64,000 nucleotides of DNA, taken from Chrysogorgia sp. JL179-B06 (lineage: Eukaryota; Cnidaria; Anthozoa; Scleralcyonacea; Chrysogorgiidae). The stretch spans positions 103,501 to 167,500 of the forward strand of contig JAYKKM010000004.1 in the NCBI GenBank assembly GCA_035772405.1, in the 5' to 3' direction. Numbering within the stretch: the stretch's first letter is position 1; every line of letters begins with the position of its first letter. This document shows, piece after piece, positions 1-11,155 of the stretch. Below the pieces are notes generated by a model. The model had not been told where the DNA came from, searched no databases, and saw only the letters and a program-made list of their open reading frames with translations. The position numbers and the translations under genes are program-made.

Positions 1-648
1 CTTCTGAACCCCTTTGTTTATATCTTCTTCGATCTCGACTCTTGTATTTACGGGCCGAAGTTCTCAAAGACCACTTCTCTAAGCAGACTGGTTGAAATCC
101 AGGGTGTTGAGTTATACACGATGGCGGTTGTGAGACATCTTGTAAAACCAATTCATCAGCGAGCGAAGTCATACAATTCTCTATTTCCTGGCAGCAATTA
201 CACTCGCAAGGATTTTGGAGATGTTGGACGTCACAATTGCCACACTTGCACCTTAAAAAGTAAAATAGCACACGTTGATAATCACAAGACATGTCTCATG
301 TTTTTGTTTGTTGAACGTATTAACAGGCCCTCATAAATTTAGTATTACATTGTAAACCTACCACGATTGTACTGGCTCGGTACCGTCGAGTCTTCGTTGT
401 AACTCCTCTTTCTCCCTTTGTTGATCTCTTATCTGTTTGTTATATTCTCTGATCCATTCTTCATTTGCAAGAGGTTCATCAGCGTATGCATACATATTTA
501 CATCGTCGAATTCGTCCTCTGGCTCTGTTGTTGTAGACGCTGTTTCTGCCCTGTCATCATCAAACTCGTCTTCAATCGCATAATTCGGAATATCGTAAAC
601 ATCTGAATCGTGTTGGCTATTCTCTGACTCTGAGCTGCTGTCTGACAT
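1..648 (-). CDS. P2X7-ballast-like cysteine-rich protein, exons 1-2, partial
   Basis: Exon 1 (648-362) starts at the ATG and encodes an acidic, serine-rich N-terminus ending in the motif YADEPLANEEW and then a charged helix. A GTAGGT donor splits a TGG codon at 362/361, and an AG acceptor at 253-252 restores frame in exon 2 (251 to beyond position 1). Exon 2 encodes CKCGNC, a second Cys pair (CNCC) and CITQHPGFQPVCLEKW. That is the cysteine pattern of the C-terminal cytoplasmic ballast domain of P2X7 and of the stand-alone 'P2X purinoceptor 7-like' proteins of invertebrates. No P2X channel domain or membrane segment is present. It has the same exon structure as the gene at 3221-4591. The last exon lies off the left edge, so completeness cannot be judged. 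The protein's function is unknown. Confidence 0.75.
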
Positions 649-912
649 TTTTAAAACGATGTTGAGTAGCCGAACACGGCAAAGAAAACACGCTGTTTAT
701 ACTTGTTAGCATAATATCCGTCCCTTAAGCTACGTCATCACGTTGCTCGTCCCAGGTCCCTTTAATTTGCGTTTTTTTCTTTCTAGTAGCATATTTAAAG
801 TGTCTATATCTTCGAAACCAATGAACCAAATAAAAAACCGTAAAAGAACTATTCAGCTAATTTTGGCTCTACTACTTGGAAAACTAAAAAAAAAATAGGG
901 GTTATAGGCACT
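1..912 (-). mobile_element. Partial TTAA-type (Kolobok-like) element, one terminus in the window
   Basis: The proposed terminus reads GGTTATAGGCACT and is followed directly by TTAA at 913-916, a possible target duplication. Read inward on -, the end is AGTGCCTATAACCCC. It resembles the terminus of the TTAA-flanked inverted-repeat element at 62391 (AGTGCTTATAAACCC). The P2X7-ballast-like gene starts 264 bp inside this end. In the complete Kolobok at 2916-9637 the equivalent gene starts 305 bp inside its end, so the architecture matches. The other terminus and any transposase lie outside the window. The assignment rests on architecture and termini, not on a visible transposase. Confidence 0.5.
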
Positions 913-1500
913 TTAAATATCTTGAATGTAGACGTATTTAAACATATCCCCTGCAGGAATATATATTTCACGGGAGTTTGACTAATCCCTCCAAAATGGC
1001 CGCTAATCCCTACGAGTAATTAATAAATCAACTGAAATGACAGGATAGAACTCATTAAAAAATCGTATCTCTAAAATACATAAACAAAATGGCCGCTAAT
1101 CCCCAACGAGTATAATACATCAACTTTTGACATCTTAGAACAAATTGCTAATTATGAACCCGCGTCTTTAATCCTGCAACACATATTCATTGTCCATGAC
1201 CTATTATTAATCAACTGCTTTGACATAGGGGGAGTGATTAGAAGAAGACGCTTATTATATATTCGTGTCTCTAATCGTGTAACATACACTCATTGTTCCT
1301 ACCCATAACAAATCAATTGTTTTTACATGAAGGCTTTAATGAACGATCTCTGATTGGATAGATACGGGGGAGTCTTTGATTGTACAAACTCGGATTGATC
1401 AAACCCTCTAAAACACAGACAACAATTATAAAAATAGGTGTACGGACAACTAATCTCAAACTCAAAACCAAACTGGTAAAGAAGAAAACTCAAAGAAATA
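913..1500. repeat. Diverged direct repeats upstream of the 1503 gene
   Basis: No gene is seen. The stretch contains two copies of AAAATGGCCGCTAATCCC (near 991 and 1088) and several copies of a motif like AATCAACTG.TTTGACAT (near 1026, 1127, 1208). These are old tandem units of roughly 100 bp. It could include the promoter of the gene that follows, but no TATA box was convincing. Confidence 0.4.
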
Positions 1501-1502
1501 TT

Positions 1503-2012
1503 ATGGAAAATACTCGCGATAGTCCCATAAAGTTCGACTTCGATGAGTATGAGCCGCCGACGGAAGACTACAAAGATAAAGTATGTATCTATGACTGGGG
1601 GAAGGAATTTTTATACTATGAGAATAGTAAATCGTCGTTGTGAACTTGTAAAATTATATATTATGTTATTTTTTCTTAGAAAGAAACCATCCCGCGGGAA
1701 CAGTCGCCTCCAATGCCTCCACCACCACCAATACCCGAGAACATTGTGACCGACGTGCCGCCGATACCGCTTTACGCGGAAAATGAAAACGACCATTACA
1801 CGGAAAATAAAAGCGAATTGGCATTCAGAGTCCAAGTGGATTCTGAGTATAATTTTGAGGAGTACGTCCCTCCAGTACCCCTTTACGCAGATGACGAAGA
1901 AAGCGAGGAAGACAATGAGACAGACGAAAAAGTATGGGGATATGTAGACTGTGAGGGTAGAGCCTTTTTGTTTTTTGAAAATTCACAAAATTTAGTTGTA
2001 GAACGTATTTAA
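1503..2012 (+). CDS. Unknown acidic, proline-rich protein, probably two exons
   Basis: I do not recognise this gene. An ATG at 1503 opens a frame rich in Asp/Glu. A GTATGT donor at 1581 and a TTTTCTTAG acceptor ending at 1679 join two in-phase exons and give about 137 residues. Without splicing the first frame stops at 1643, and a second frame starts at an ATG at 1713. Both exons carry a related block: EYEPPTEDYKDK and EEYVPPVPLYADDEE, each followed by an aromatic end (DWGKEFLYYENS and CEGRAFLFFENS). The gene therefore looks like an internal duplication. The second block also has a GTATGG just where the first has its donor. No signal peptide or membrane segment is visible. It could be a host gene or an element gene. 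Confidence 0.45.
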
Positions 2013-2639
2013 TTTTTGTATGTTTGTAAAAAATTTTCATGTTTTAAAAAAAACAAGACGCCCGCTAGGCGTTAACTCGGGCTACTTAATTTGTGGACAA
2101 TTAGGGACATACCTGTATGGCGCGCATAAATTATGCAATATGCAATATGGCCCAATGGGCATGTTAGACAGTTGGAATTAGAAAACCCACTTGACACTTG
2201 TCTTATAATACAAAGGTTTTTTATTTATTTATTTATTAACATTATACATGTATGGAGAACCTAGATCTGGACAACATATAATTCATTTACTGTATATGGT
2301 ATTTTGCTGTCAATTATTAAACTGAAGTGAAATACATGATACAGTATTGTGACATTTTGTGTAAATATATTCTAGTTAATTTCAGTTGCTGTTTATATAC
2401 TGTTTTGGTAGTGTTCACAATTTTAATTTTATAAAACTTGTCTCGAGATGCAAAATTGTTTTGATGGTGTTCACAATTTTTCATTGGATATTTCATGTGA
2501 TTTGTAATTGCCATGGCAACAGAACATGTTCATTACAGTCACACTGTTTATGTTCGATATATTCAGACCATTTTTGCTATTTATAGTCTTCTTTAACAAC
2601 TCCACATGAAAATTCTTTATGAAAGAGAGAATCACAATG
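2013..2639. other. No gene seen
   Basis: AT-rich sequence. A short direct repeat (GTGTTCACAATTTT) occurs near 2412 and 2469. Otherwise no coding signal or structured element is recognised. Confidence 0.5.
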
Positions 2640-2911
2640 TACTCCGTCGATTCAAGCATGTGGTTAAAGCAAAGTTATGTTGGTGGACATTGGAAGAACG
2701 GTAATTTCTTTGGCTGCATGATCTACGCTCACTTGATGTTACAATCACAATCAGACAATGCATTCCATCGATTCAAGCATGTGGTTAAAGCAAAGTTATG
2801 TTGGTGGACATTGGAAGAACGGTAATTTCTTTGGCTGCATGATCTACGCTCACTTGATTTGATAATGGCAATGTTACAATCACAATGCATTCCATCGATT
2901 CAAGCATGTGG
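2640..2911. repeat. ~120-bp minisatellite, left part
   Basis: Units marked by TCGATTCAAGCATGTGGTT start near 2649, 2767 and 2896, giving a period of about 118-128 bp. Each contains GTTGGTGGACATTGGAAGAA. The array continues at 9642 after the Kolobok insertion. Confidence 0.85.
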
Positions 2912-2915
2912 TTAA

Positions 2916-3122
2916 AGGTCAACTCCAGCCCTTGTGTATTTTTTGATATTATATGTATTGAAGCACGTAGAATCCGAAAAAAATAATTAAAAATTGAATA
3001 GAAACGTATTTTTCATTGATTTCTGGACTTTTTATCCAAGTATTTTGTTGTTTTTTACAAAAAACCGTGTTCCATTGGAAGTCTGGGACTAGGGAGCTTG
3101 TGACGTAAACTAAGGAACACCC
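2916..3122 (+). repeat. Kolobok left terminal inverted repeat
   Basis: It pairs with 9437-9637 in inverted orientation, including the shared blocks TTGAAGCACGTAGAATCCG and GTGACGTAAACTAAGGAAC. It probably also holds the promoter of the 3221 gene. Confidence 0.9.
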
Positions 3123-3220
3123 TTCACGCTCGCGCAAGTTATTCTATATAATCGTGTTATAGTCAATCGGTCTTTCTGCGAATTATTCTACATATAAATT
3201 GATCTTTCTGTTGCGAAAAC

Positions 3221-4591
3221 ATGTCGGATCTTAGTTCAGAGTCGGATGTTGAAAGCAGTGTATCGGAAAGTGAAGTTTCGTCATATTCGTCGTCAGAAAT
3301 CGAAGAATTCGAAGAGGACGCAATTTGTAGAGACAGTAGACAACATGGCAGTCACGAAGTCGACGGAGTAGAGCCATACGCAGATGAGCCAATTGCAAGT
3401 TCGGAATGGCTGCGTGGATACCACAGTGAGCAGCAACAATTGAATGAACAGTTGGTTGAATTGCAAGGACGCTTGGACAACGAAATACCTATAAACACAT
3501 GGTATGTTTTATCTATAAAACTATTATATATTATACTGTTCGGTGTTCGCTGATCATTCCTGTATAAACGTTATTCATCTTAAAACTACGGTATTTTGAA
3601 GATTCATCTATCTCAATATAGATAATAGAATACTGTTTATTTTAATTTACATACATCTTATTATATGTCGCAGTGATTTCGTTTGGTATTATATTATAAT
3701 ATTGACAACTTCGCAAACACTGCAGTTGTATAATTATATTCATTTCACTCAACTTCTTTTTTAACATTCTAATGAGACTACTAGCTTTATATGGACTTCT
3801 TTTATAATTTTATTGGCTATATTGTATAATCTTGTATTATTGTAAATTTGTGTATGTGTAATTTTATATGCAGGGCCCCTTTGAATATCAGCCAAGTTGC
3901 TGAATGGGCTACCCTGCTAAAATAAAGCTTCTTATCTTATCTTTTCAGGTGCAAGTGTGGCAGCTGTGCAGTAAATCTCTTGGTTAACGCAAAAGAGTGT
4001 AAATGCTGCACAGAAATACCAAAATGTATGGATGCGCTTAAAGATAAATGGGTCACCGAGGAAATCGAAGAAGAACTGTCATGCATCACACAACATCCTG
4101 GATTCAGAGCAGTATGCCTTGAACGATGGTCACTCAAGCTTGCCGCTGATAAATATAAAACATTACAAAATAAAAGATATACAAATTCTGGAGCAGAGAA
4201 AAGGTAGGGTAATAATTTCAAACCATAGTATTATTAGTGCCAGGGTAGGCTCCAGGGTTGATAAAATTATTTTGTAATAATATTGGGTTTATAATTAAAA
4301 GTGTGACATGCAGCTTGCAGTAAATACTAAATTGTTTGTCTCACCGAAGATCAGAATGTTGTAGTTTTCTAAGCTTGACTACAGTAGCAAACAATTTACT
4401 ATTGGGAAGTGATGTTGAAATGTCTATATATTTTTAGATTTCTTCGTGCTGTGGCATACAGAGAGTTCACCCGATTAGTTCATGGCCGACTGGGAAACAA
4501 GCGGATTCCACTGCCTGCCTGTGCATACCAGTGCATCAGGGCCAAATTTATATTAGAAAATGAAGCATTGACAGGGTTTGAAGATCAATAA
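3221..4591 (+). CDS. P2X7-ballast-like cysteine-rich protein, three exons, carried by the Kolobok
   Basis: Exons are 3221-3501, 3949-4203 and 4438-4591, with GTATGT/TTTTCAG and GTAGGG/TTTTTAG splice sites. Each junction keeps frame, giving 229 residues. Exon 1 is acidic and serine-rich, then has YADEPIASSEW and a helix. Exon 2 gives CKCGSC, CKCC and CITQHPGFRAVCLERW. Exon 3 gives FLRAVAYREFTRLVHG and LPACAYQCIRAKF. This order of Cys motifs followed by a tyrosine/basic helix and a 'LPAC' segment matches the P2X7 C-terminal ballast domain, known to bind zinc and guanine nucleotides in mammalian P2X7. There is no channel domain. The paralogue at 1-648 shares the exon layout. Lying inside the transposon ends, it is probably a second Kolobok gene; its role there is unknown. 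Confidence 0.8.
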
Positions 4592-4980
4592 TAGAAACTA
4601 TATACTGTATTTTAATGTAAGCCAGACTAATATATACAAATATTTACAAAAGGTGAATACCTCGTACCAAGGGTATCATCTCTGCTCCCCACCTGCCCAC
4701 CAGCATGGCAGGGAGCAAGTGGGGAGTGGAGATGAGATCCTAGGTACGAGGTTGGTGAATAAGTGGTTTAGTTGCTTCCACTATTTGCATTTCTTGGGCA
4801 ATCCACAAACTTATGTCCCTTCATTGGGTTGTTGCAAACAGTACAACAAGGTGCTTTCCTTTGGCTTTGTGGCAGCTGTTGTGGAACAACTAAAACTTTA
4901 GTGGAAACAAAAAAGAAATTATTTAAACAAATAATTTGAACAAAACTGGATAAAAATATTCTGTGTTATTATTCTTTCTA
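4592..4980. other. Spacer between the two convergent Kolobok genes
   Basis: It holds the 94-bp foldback insertion listed separately and AT-rich sequence. No coding signal is seen. Confidence 0.5.
4660..4753. mobile_element. Small foldback element of the CCTCGTACC family
   Basis: The ends CCTCGTACC and GGTACGAGG form an inverted repeat with GC-rich inner arms (GCTCCCCACCTG / CAAGTGGGGAG). GGTGAATA at 4652-4659 and 4754-4761 is an 8-bp target duplication. Longer relatives are at 28220-28711 and 61569-62032. Confidence 0.75.
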
Positions 4981-7900
4981 CTATGAATTACCTTCTGCTG
5001 TGGGAGGTACTTCTTCTGTTACCGTACTTTTCCTGTGTTCACGTTTTTTTATGGCATCTTCCCTGTTCTCCTTCTCAAATGCTGCACATAATGGTGGTGG
5101 TGTTAATGTTAACAATTCTTCTTTTGCAGAGTCCATTAATTCCTCGTAGTGTGTAGCTTTTAAAATTGTCACAAAAATGTCATCAACATATTCTACAAAT
5201 TAATTACATGCAAATATTAATCAGGATGTACTGTATCAGTAAAAAAGTACAGACCCGAAGCAAGAGCCATCCCCTATTTACTTCCAACAATCATGCAAAT
5301 GCAACATTGTTAGTAAAGTACCAGAAATATGTATTGCAACTAATTTTACATACCAAAGTCTGGTTTAACATGAACATTCTTGAACTTTGGATAATGTACT
5401 TCCATTCGGCTTGATCCATCACTTTTTTTCGCAATTTCTCGGTTAAGGTTCTTGTTGAAATGCAATGCAGCCAATGTATGTCTACAGTATAAAAATTATG
5501 GAGTTACAATATTTACTGTAATGTAGTTTTATAAAAATAACAGTATGCCATGTTGAATAATGTAAACTTTGTGTATATTTCAGGCACAGGGTTTGGTCAA
5601 TTATTAAGATTGCAGGTTGTGTATACAACCGGTACACACAACCTGTCTTTAACCCATCATGGGGCAGTCTATAATTCTATTATAATTCAGAAGACTGCCA
5701 CACTGTAGTACATGAAATATACAATAATTATAAGGGTATATTGTTAACATTATTCATAACATTCTATTTTACATTACATTACAGTATATTACATTGTGTT
5801 TGTGCTCATAAAAATCTATATTTTACCTGCATAGCATTCCAACATATGAGAAACCAATCATCTTTGGACAAAAATGGTTCACCACAGAATGAAACCCTTC
5901 CAGACAACTTGTTTGTGACAAGGGAGATGATTTCATGATGCCTTTCTGGATACCTTTCTTTTTTAGTGCCTTCTCGACTTTATCATATAAATCACTATCT
6001 ATAGAAAGTCGAAAAATATAGATTTGCAAGTGAATGTTTGTAATGTTCTGATTATTATATTAGGCCACCAATTTAATTCTTCGGGGCATGGATCCAACCG
6101 ACCAAATTTTTTGTGAAACCAAAATAAGATAGAATTTGTACTTATTATAAACTTTCGTCAAAAATTGGTTATTTTGTGCTTTTTCAACCTCGTACCCAGG
6201 CTTTCACCAGAGAGGCAGGTGAAAAGACTGGGTATGAGCTTGTACTTTTTTATTTCCATTTTTTTGGAATTGACCAACCCTAACAATTTTGATACTTTGT
6301 GCCCCAAAGTATCAAATTGGTGTGGCCAATTACCGGTACTACACTATAATATTTAAATAAAAAACACATGTAAACCTTTTGATATCCATGTGCGATCTGT
6401 TAAATTGTCATTGTGGGCACATTTGTTGAATAGAGGATCTGGGTGATTTGTGTGCTTATTCACAATATGACCAAGAAAGGAATTAAATTTTGCCAGGATT
6501 ATTTGACCATTTCCACTTGGTGTCGATATGGCACACCAGTGCAAGTGGTTAACACAAGGCTGAACCCAGTCCTTCAATAGCTTTTGCACCTTACGAATTT
6601 CTGAAAATGTAAAGCAGGCCCATAGTGTATGAGGTCATATGAACGATTCATTTTATCAACACACACAACTCAAACCAGACATTACAAAACATAACAGTCA
6701 CCTACTTTTCTTTAGATGCCACAAATCAAAGTAATGAGTAATTTGTGGAAGTTGTTCTCGCATATGCTTTATCACTGATGTATGCCTATCAGACACAAAC
6801 GTTGACACTCCACATGGTTGACTTGTAATGAACTCCAAAGATCTCTTGAATCCTTCATATTCCATTGCTGGACTATTACCAACCTCATTACGCTAAAAAT
6901 AAAATGATATATTGAATTAACAAACTGAATGCACAGGTTAATGATGCATCCTGATCCAAGAATGGCTAGAAGACTGAGGTGACATTTTCTGTTTGTGGAT
7001 ATGTTAGTTTTTGTTATAAAAATAGTTTTTGGATTGCATAATATAAGGTACAGTAGTTTATACCTGAACCAATTCAAAATGTAGAATCATAGGTTTGTTG
7101 CAACAGAAAATGGTGTACACACCATACTTGGCACTATGGCCCATACTGTCATGACGTGCATCGCCAGCAATGACAAGTTTTTCACCATGCTTGTTTACTT
7201 CATCCAGCAGCTTTTGTTGATATCCTCTCCAATGGATGAAAATTGATGGGAAAAGTATATTCTGCAAAATACAATTGAATAAATACTGGTAGTTATATAC
7301 ATTGTAGAATCTTGGTTGACCTTTGACAACATACTGTAATTGCAATTTTCCAAAAGGGACCATCCTGGGCTAATAGTGGAAATACATGTAATATAAAACA
7401 TCTACTGTATAGTCCTTACTTTTTGATGGTTGTAATATGTTGAAAGTGAGATACAAGAGAGTCCCATGTGCCTAAACACATTTGAAATCTTGGTAACACA
7501 GGCACCAGATACCACTATAGCAAAGCTAACAAGAAAGTTACCAGCTGGAATCTTTGTTTCTGGGAAATCAGGTTGACTTTTCCATACTTTTGTTTTTTCC
7601 TTGCATGTTGGATTAGCACAGAGAGTAGTAATCTCCACCATAGTACCAATTGTTTTCCACTTTGTCAATAATCCATCAGCTTTGCAAGACGAGCACACTT
7701 GGAACAACAGAAGAAGTTGCGACACAAATACAATAAATTTTGGTTCAGTTCTGACATTAAAACCTTGTCTTCCATCGTCACTAGAACTACAATATGAATA
7801 GAAAGTCCAGTTATTTATGGTGGGGGGTAAAAAATAGGGGGGTCAGAAGGATTTTCTTTGTGAAAAAGGGGGTCATTGAAGGAGGGGTTGTAAAATAAAT

Positions 7901-9347
7901 AAAAAAGAGACCATTTCCCCCACCCCCTCCATAAATAATGACCGGTCCCTAAAAACAAAATTTGCACCGATTTATAATTATACCTTTGTGAGCTTGAATT
8001 GTCCTCGTCATTCACATTCTCGTCTAAGCTACATGTATGAATTCATCATGATCACCTTCCTCACTATGAATAATGTCATCTGAAGCCATAAACTCCATAC
8101 TGTCGGTGGTACAAATATCCTTATCGCACTCATCAATATCACCTTGATCTGATAATTCACTTTCACTTTTATCATCTATAGGATGAAAATCAAATATATA
8201 CTTCCTCAAGAGAACTAATCACATTGCTGAACACCAAATGTTTTAGTCCCAGACTCTGTTATGTTTCGTTTGTACGTAGTCTGATTGAATTGTGGTACAT
8301 GAAGGAGTAAAGTCTTTTTAGAGCAGAGATTCAATTTAATAAGACTAGATACAATTTAATAAGATTGGGCCAGGGACCTGTGATGTTTTTATACTGTAGA
8401 CCTAAAAACTCTTAATTATAGCTACAGTGTAAATAAAGCATAAAATAAAATGCTTACCAATTATCTTACGCAACCTTGCCGTTTCCTTTCGTTCAAATTC
8501 AAGTTTGTGCTTAGCACCAACCCATAGGTTTCTGAAGCGTTTGGTCTGAGCAGAAAGGTAGTTGCAACCAAAACAGTGATCTGTTTGAGTGCAACAGTCC
8601 TTGAACTACGAAGAGACAGAAATGCAACATTTTTGTTACCAAAGGATTTGTTATGCAAATATTACAATATATTATATATAAATAAAAGCGTTTATTATTC
8701 GTTTAAATTTTCGTCACTTGCCGGAACATTCTCTTCTTCTAGAGGAAGTTCTAAAAGCTCTTCATCTATTTGCATGGCTTCGTCCTGGTCTTTCTGGGAA
8801 GTCGAACTCTCGCCAGCACCCATTGCACTCCGTAGAGTCTATTAAAAATACAATACAAGATGTGATCGAAACTTAAAGCGCATTTAGATGTTTGACGAAA
8901 ATTTCAGAAAGAGAAACACAACTGGTACACGCAGATGTTTAACTTCGAATTACTCACGCCAAGGCAAGCGCCATTGCTTCGTTCAGTGCTTTGCGACGAG
9001 TGACTGGAGGTTTTCGAAATTGGCGATGGGTATATCGTAGGGTACGCAATTTTCCCAAAAGAGTCGTGCTTTAGCGTCTTCAAAAACGTCCCGGAAAACT
9101 CTGGCAACGACGAACTTGACGCTAAGTGCTGTTCAAAATCTTCAGGCTTAAAATGTTGCGAGCACACACAGGAAGATTTCGATGGTACCCACTTTGCCCT
9201 GGTCTTCTTCACAAAATTAACCCACCGTTTTCTACGGGTCACTGCTTCTGCTCGATTGTCATTATGTAATGGAATGACATGGATCGAAATCCCTTTCCCA
9301 GCGTCTGCCACTAAACCGCAACCATAAACAACACATCTGCTAGGCAT
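4981..9347 (-). CDS. Kolobok transposase: THAP domain plus DDE catalytic domain, about ten exons
   Basis: Exon 1 (9347-8958, GTGAGT donor) encodes a THAP zinc finger starting MPSRCVVYGC, with later CVCSQHF, the C2CH pattern for binding transposon ends. Further coding blocks with plausible splice sites lie near 8650-8462 (Cys-rich), 8180-8024, 7797-7424 (CSSC and CANPTC pairs), 7262-7069, 6892-6707, 6600-6362, 6000-5828, 5480-5355 and 5195-4981. The catalytic series is visible: AGDARHDSMGHSAKYG (first Asp), SDRH (second Asp), FDLWHLKK, and CLEGFH (Glu). The splice between the second and third blocks and a possible frameshift near 8030 are unclear. The gene should cut and insert the element at TTAA. 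Confidence 0.8.
6186..6240. mobile_element. Short foldback element in a Kolobok intron
   Basis: It starts CAACCTCGTACCCAG and ends CTGGGTATGAGCTTG, with an inner hairpin CTTTCACC / GGTGAAAAG. Flanks GTGCTTTTT and GTACTTTTT look like a 9-bp target duplication with one change. Confidence 0.55.
7807..7948. mobile_element. Foldback element in a Kolobok intron
   Basis: Inverted arms: TTATTTATGGTGGGGGG on the left, CCCCACCCCCTCCATAAATAA on the right, the latter followed by TGACCGGTCC. A diverged relative may lie near 10780-10990. No target duplication was settled. Confidence 0.5.
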
Positions 9348-9436
9348 TTTGTAGCTGTTTCACTCGTTTCACGAAAGGAGCTCAAGAGGAAACGTAAACA
9401 ATAAGTCGTTGTTTTACTATGATCTCAATGTGTTCA

Positions 9437-9637
9437 TTCATCAAGTTCCTTAGTTTACGTCACAGGTCCACTCGTCCCAGACTCCAACGAAGCGCGGTTT
9501 TTAGTTATAGTACTACGCTAAAAAGTCCAGAAATCGATGAAAAATACTTTTCTATTCAATTTTTAATTATTTTTTTCGGATTCTACGTGCTTCAATGCAT
9601 ATAATACCAAAAAATAGACAACGGCTGGAGTTGACCT
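9437..9637 (-). repeat. Kolobok right terminal inverted repeat
   Basis: Inverted partner of 2916-3122. It ends GGAGTTGACCT against TTAA at 9638. Confidence 0.9.
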
Positions 9638-9641
9638 TTAA

Positions 9642-9960
9642 AGCAAAGTTAATTTGGTGGACATTGGAAGAACGGTAATTTCTTTGGCTGCATGATCTAC
9701 AGTCACTTGATTTGATAATGGCAATGTTACAATCACAATGCATTCCATCGATTCAAGCATGTGGTTAAAGCAAAGTTATGTTGGTGGGCATTGGAAGAAC
9801 GATACTTTATTTGGCTGCATGATGTACAGTCACTTGATTTGATAATGACAATGTTACAATCACAATGTACTCCGTCGATTCAAGCATGTGGTTAAAGCAA
9901 AGTTATTTTGGTGGACATTGGAATAATGGTAATTCTTTGGCTGCATGAATGCATGGTGAC
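9642..9960. repeat. ~125-bp minisatellite, right part
   Basis: Continuation of the 2640-2911 array. TCGATTCAAGCATGTGGTT recurs near 9749 and 9876. Only the TTAA was duplicated by the insertion, so the two halves read across. Confidence 0.85.
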
Positions 9961-11155
9961 TTCAAATTCCACTTAGTTTGTAATCATGATATTTTCAATG
10001 GCCATAATATGCTAGTGATGGGAATTATGCCAGTGAAGTTCTGTCTCTGTTGACTTTGTCGACTGTATTGATGATTGATGTGGACTGCATTAATCCAGTG
10101 TTAATTTGTCTCTTCCATTACATAATACCAATTATGTCAAAGTCATTTAACAGCAGAGTACTAAGTAATTAGTTGGTGGTTGACGGTTTGACCAACTGGC
10201 ACAACTTCAACAGCATGTCACATACAGTCCCAATGCAGGCATAGAATGTATAAATTGGTAGTTGACGGTTTAATAGCTAGTCCAACTCACAAATCCAACT
10301 GTGTGGTCGTAGAGGCCCTTTACTTCAGATGCCAGTGTTAATTTATGTCAATGTTATAAGGTCATTTAATATATACCAGAGTATTAAATTGGTGGTTGGT
10401 GCTGTAACTCACAACTTAAACTGTACAGTTGCACAACCCCTGGAATGGCAATGATGCCTTAATGTGAATATTGCTGGTAGAGGCTTTTCATGATTCAACC
10501 AGATCTTTAGTTTTGTCTGAAATATGAAACAGAGAGAAAATAAGTGGGGTAAAAAAGCAATTAAGCTATGCATGCATAGGAACTTTGCAATATTAAAGAA
10601 CAGTTACATAGAGATTCAGTACATCTTTTACTTACATTAATTTGTTGTCCCATATGGTTCAGGTTGTCCATTTCTAAGTCCTTTTCAGGACAGAGGCACC
10701 GAGTATAGGTGCATCATCCCAAGTAGCTACAAGTGCAGCGCGTAACTGCACCAATTCAGGGATTGACTATTAGAAATCTTTGGGAGAGGGGTAAAAAATA
10801 GTTCTAAGCATTTCATCCTATGAAAACTCTGCAGGATTTGTTTTTGGACAATAAAGGAGTAACCGTTATTTATTAAAGTTGTAAACAGTTTGCCAGTGTA
10901 TTCTCTTTATATTGCCTGCAGGATTTTTTGATCACTTTCCCTTGCACAGGAATTGTCACCCTCTCCCTGCAAGATTTCCAACGGCCCACCCCTTATTGAT
11001 AAATATGGTCTGTGAATATATACTATATAGATGTACAATAGGTGTAAGATAAACTTGCTTGATAACAATTGCCAGAAAGAATTGGATATAACTAAATGTA
11101 CCAGTAATTAATAATATAATATTTCAATTAATGTGACAGACATAATTAATACCCC
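9961..11155. repeat. Diverged direct repeats; no gene
   Basis: Two old repeats of about 230 bp begin CCAGTGTTAATTT (near 10098 and 10330) and contain GTCATTTAA and TTGGTGGTTG. A weak foldback resembling the 7807 element covers about 10780-10990. The Helentron end should lie near 11100-11155, but I could not fix it. Confidence 0.4.

Larger units (their letters stand above)
2916..9637. mobile_element. Complete Kolobok DNA transposon with TTAA target duplication
   Basis: The ends read AGGTCAACTCCAGCC and GGCTGGAGTTGACCT and are flanked by TTAA at 2912-2915 and 9638-9641. The inverted repeats extend about 200 bp (2916-3122 and 9437-9637) with few differences. The interior has two convergent genes: a P2X7-ballast-like gene on + (3221-4591) and a THAP/DDE transposase on - (9347-4981). 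TTAA duplications, AGG termini and a THAP-bearing transposase are the known hallmarks of Kolobok. The empty site can be read from the minisatellite it interrupts. The transposase splice sites and catalytic motifs look largely intact, so the element may be recent. Confidence 0.9.

Noticed and set aside
3221..4591. True P2X receptor gene
   Set aside because: No channel ectodomain or membrane helices, only the ballast-like domain.
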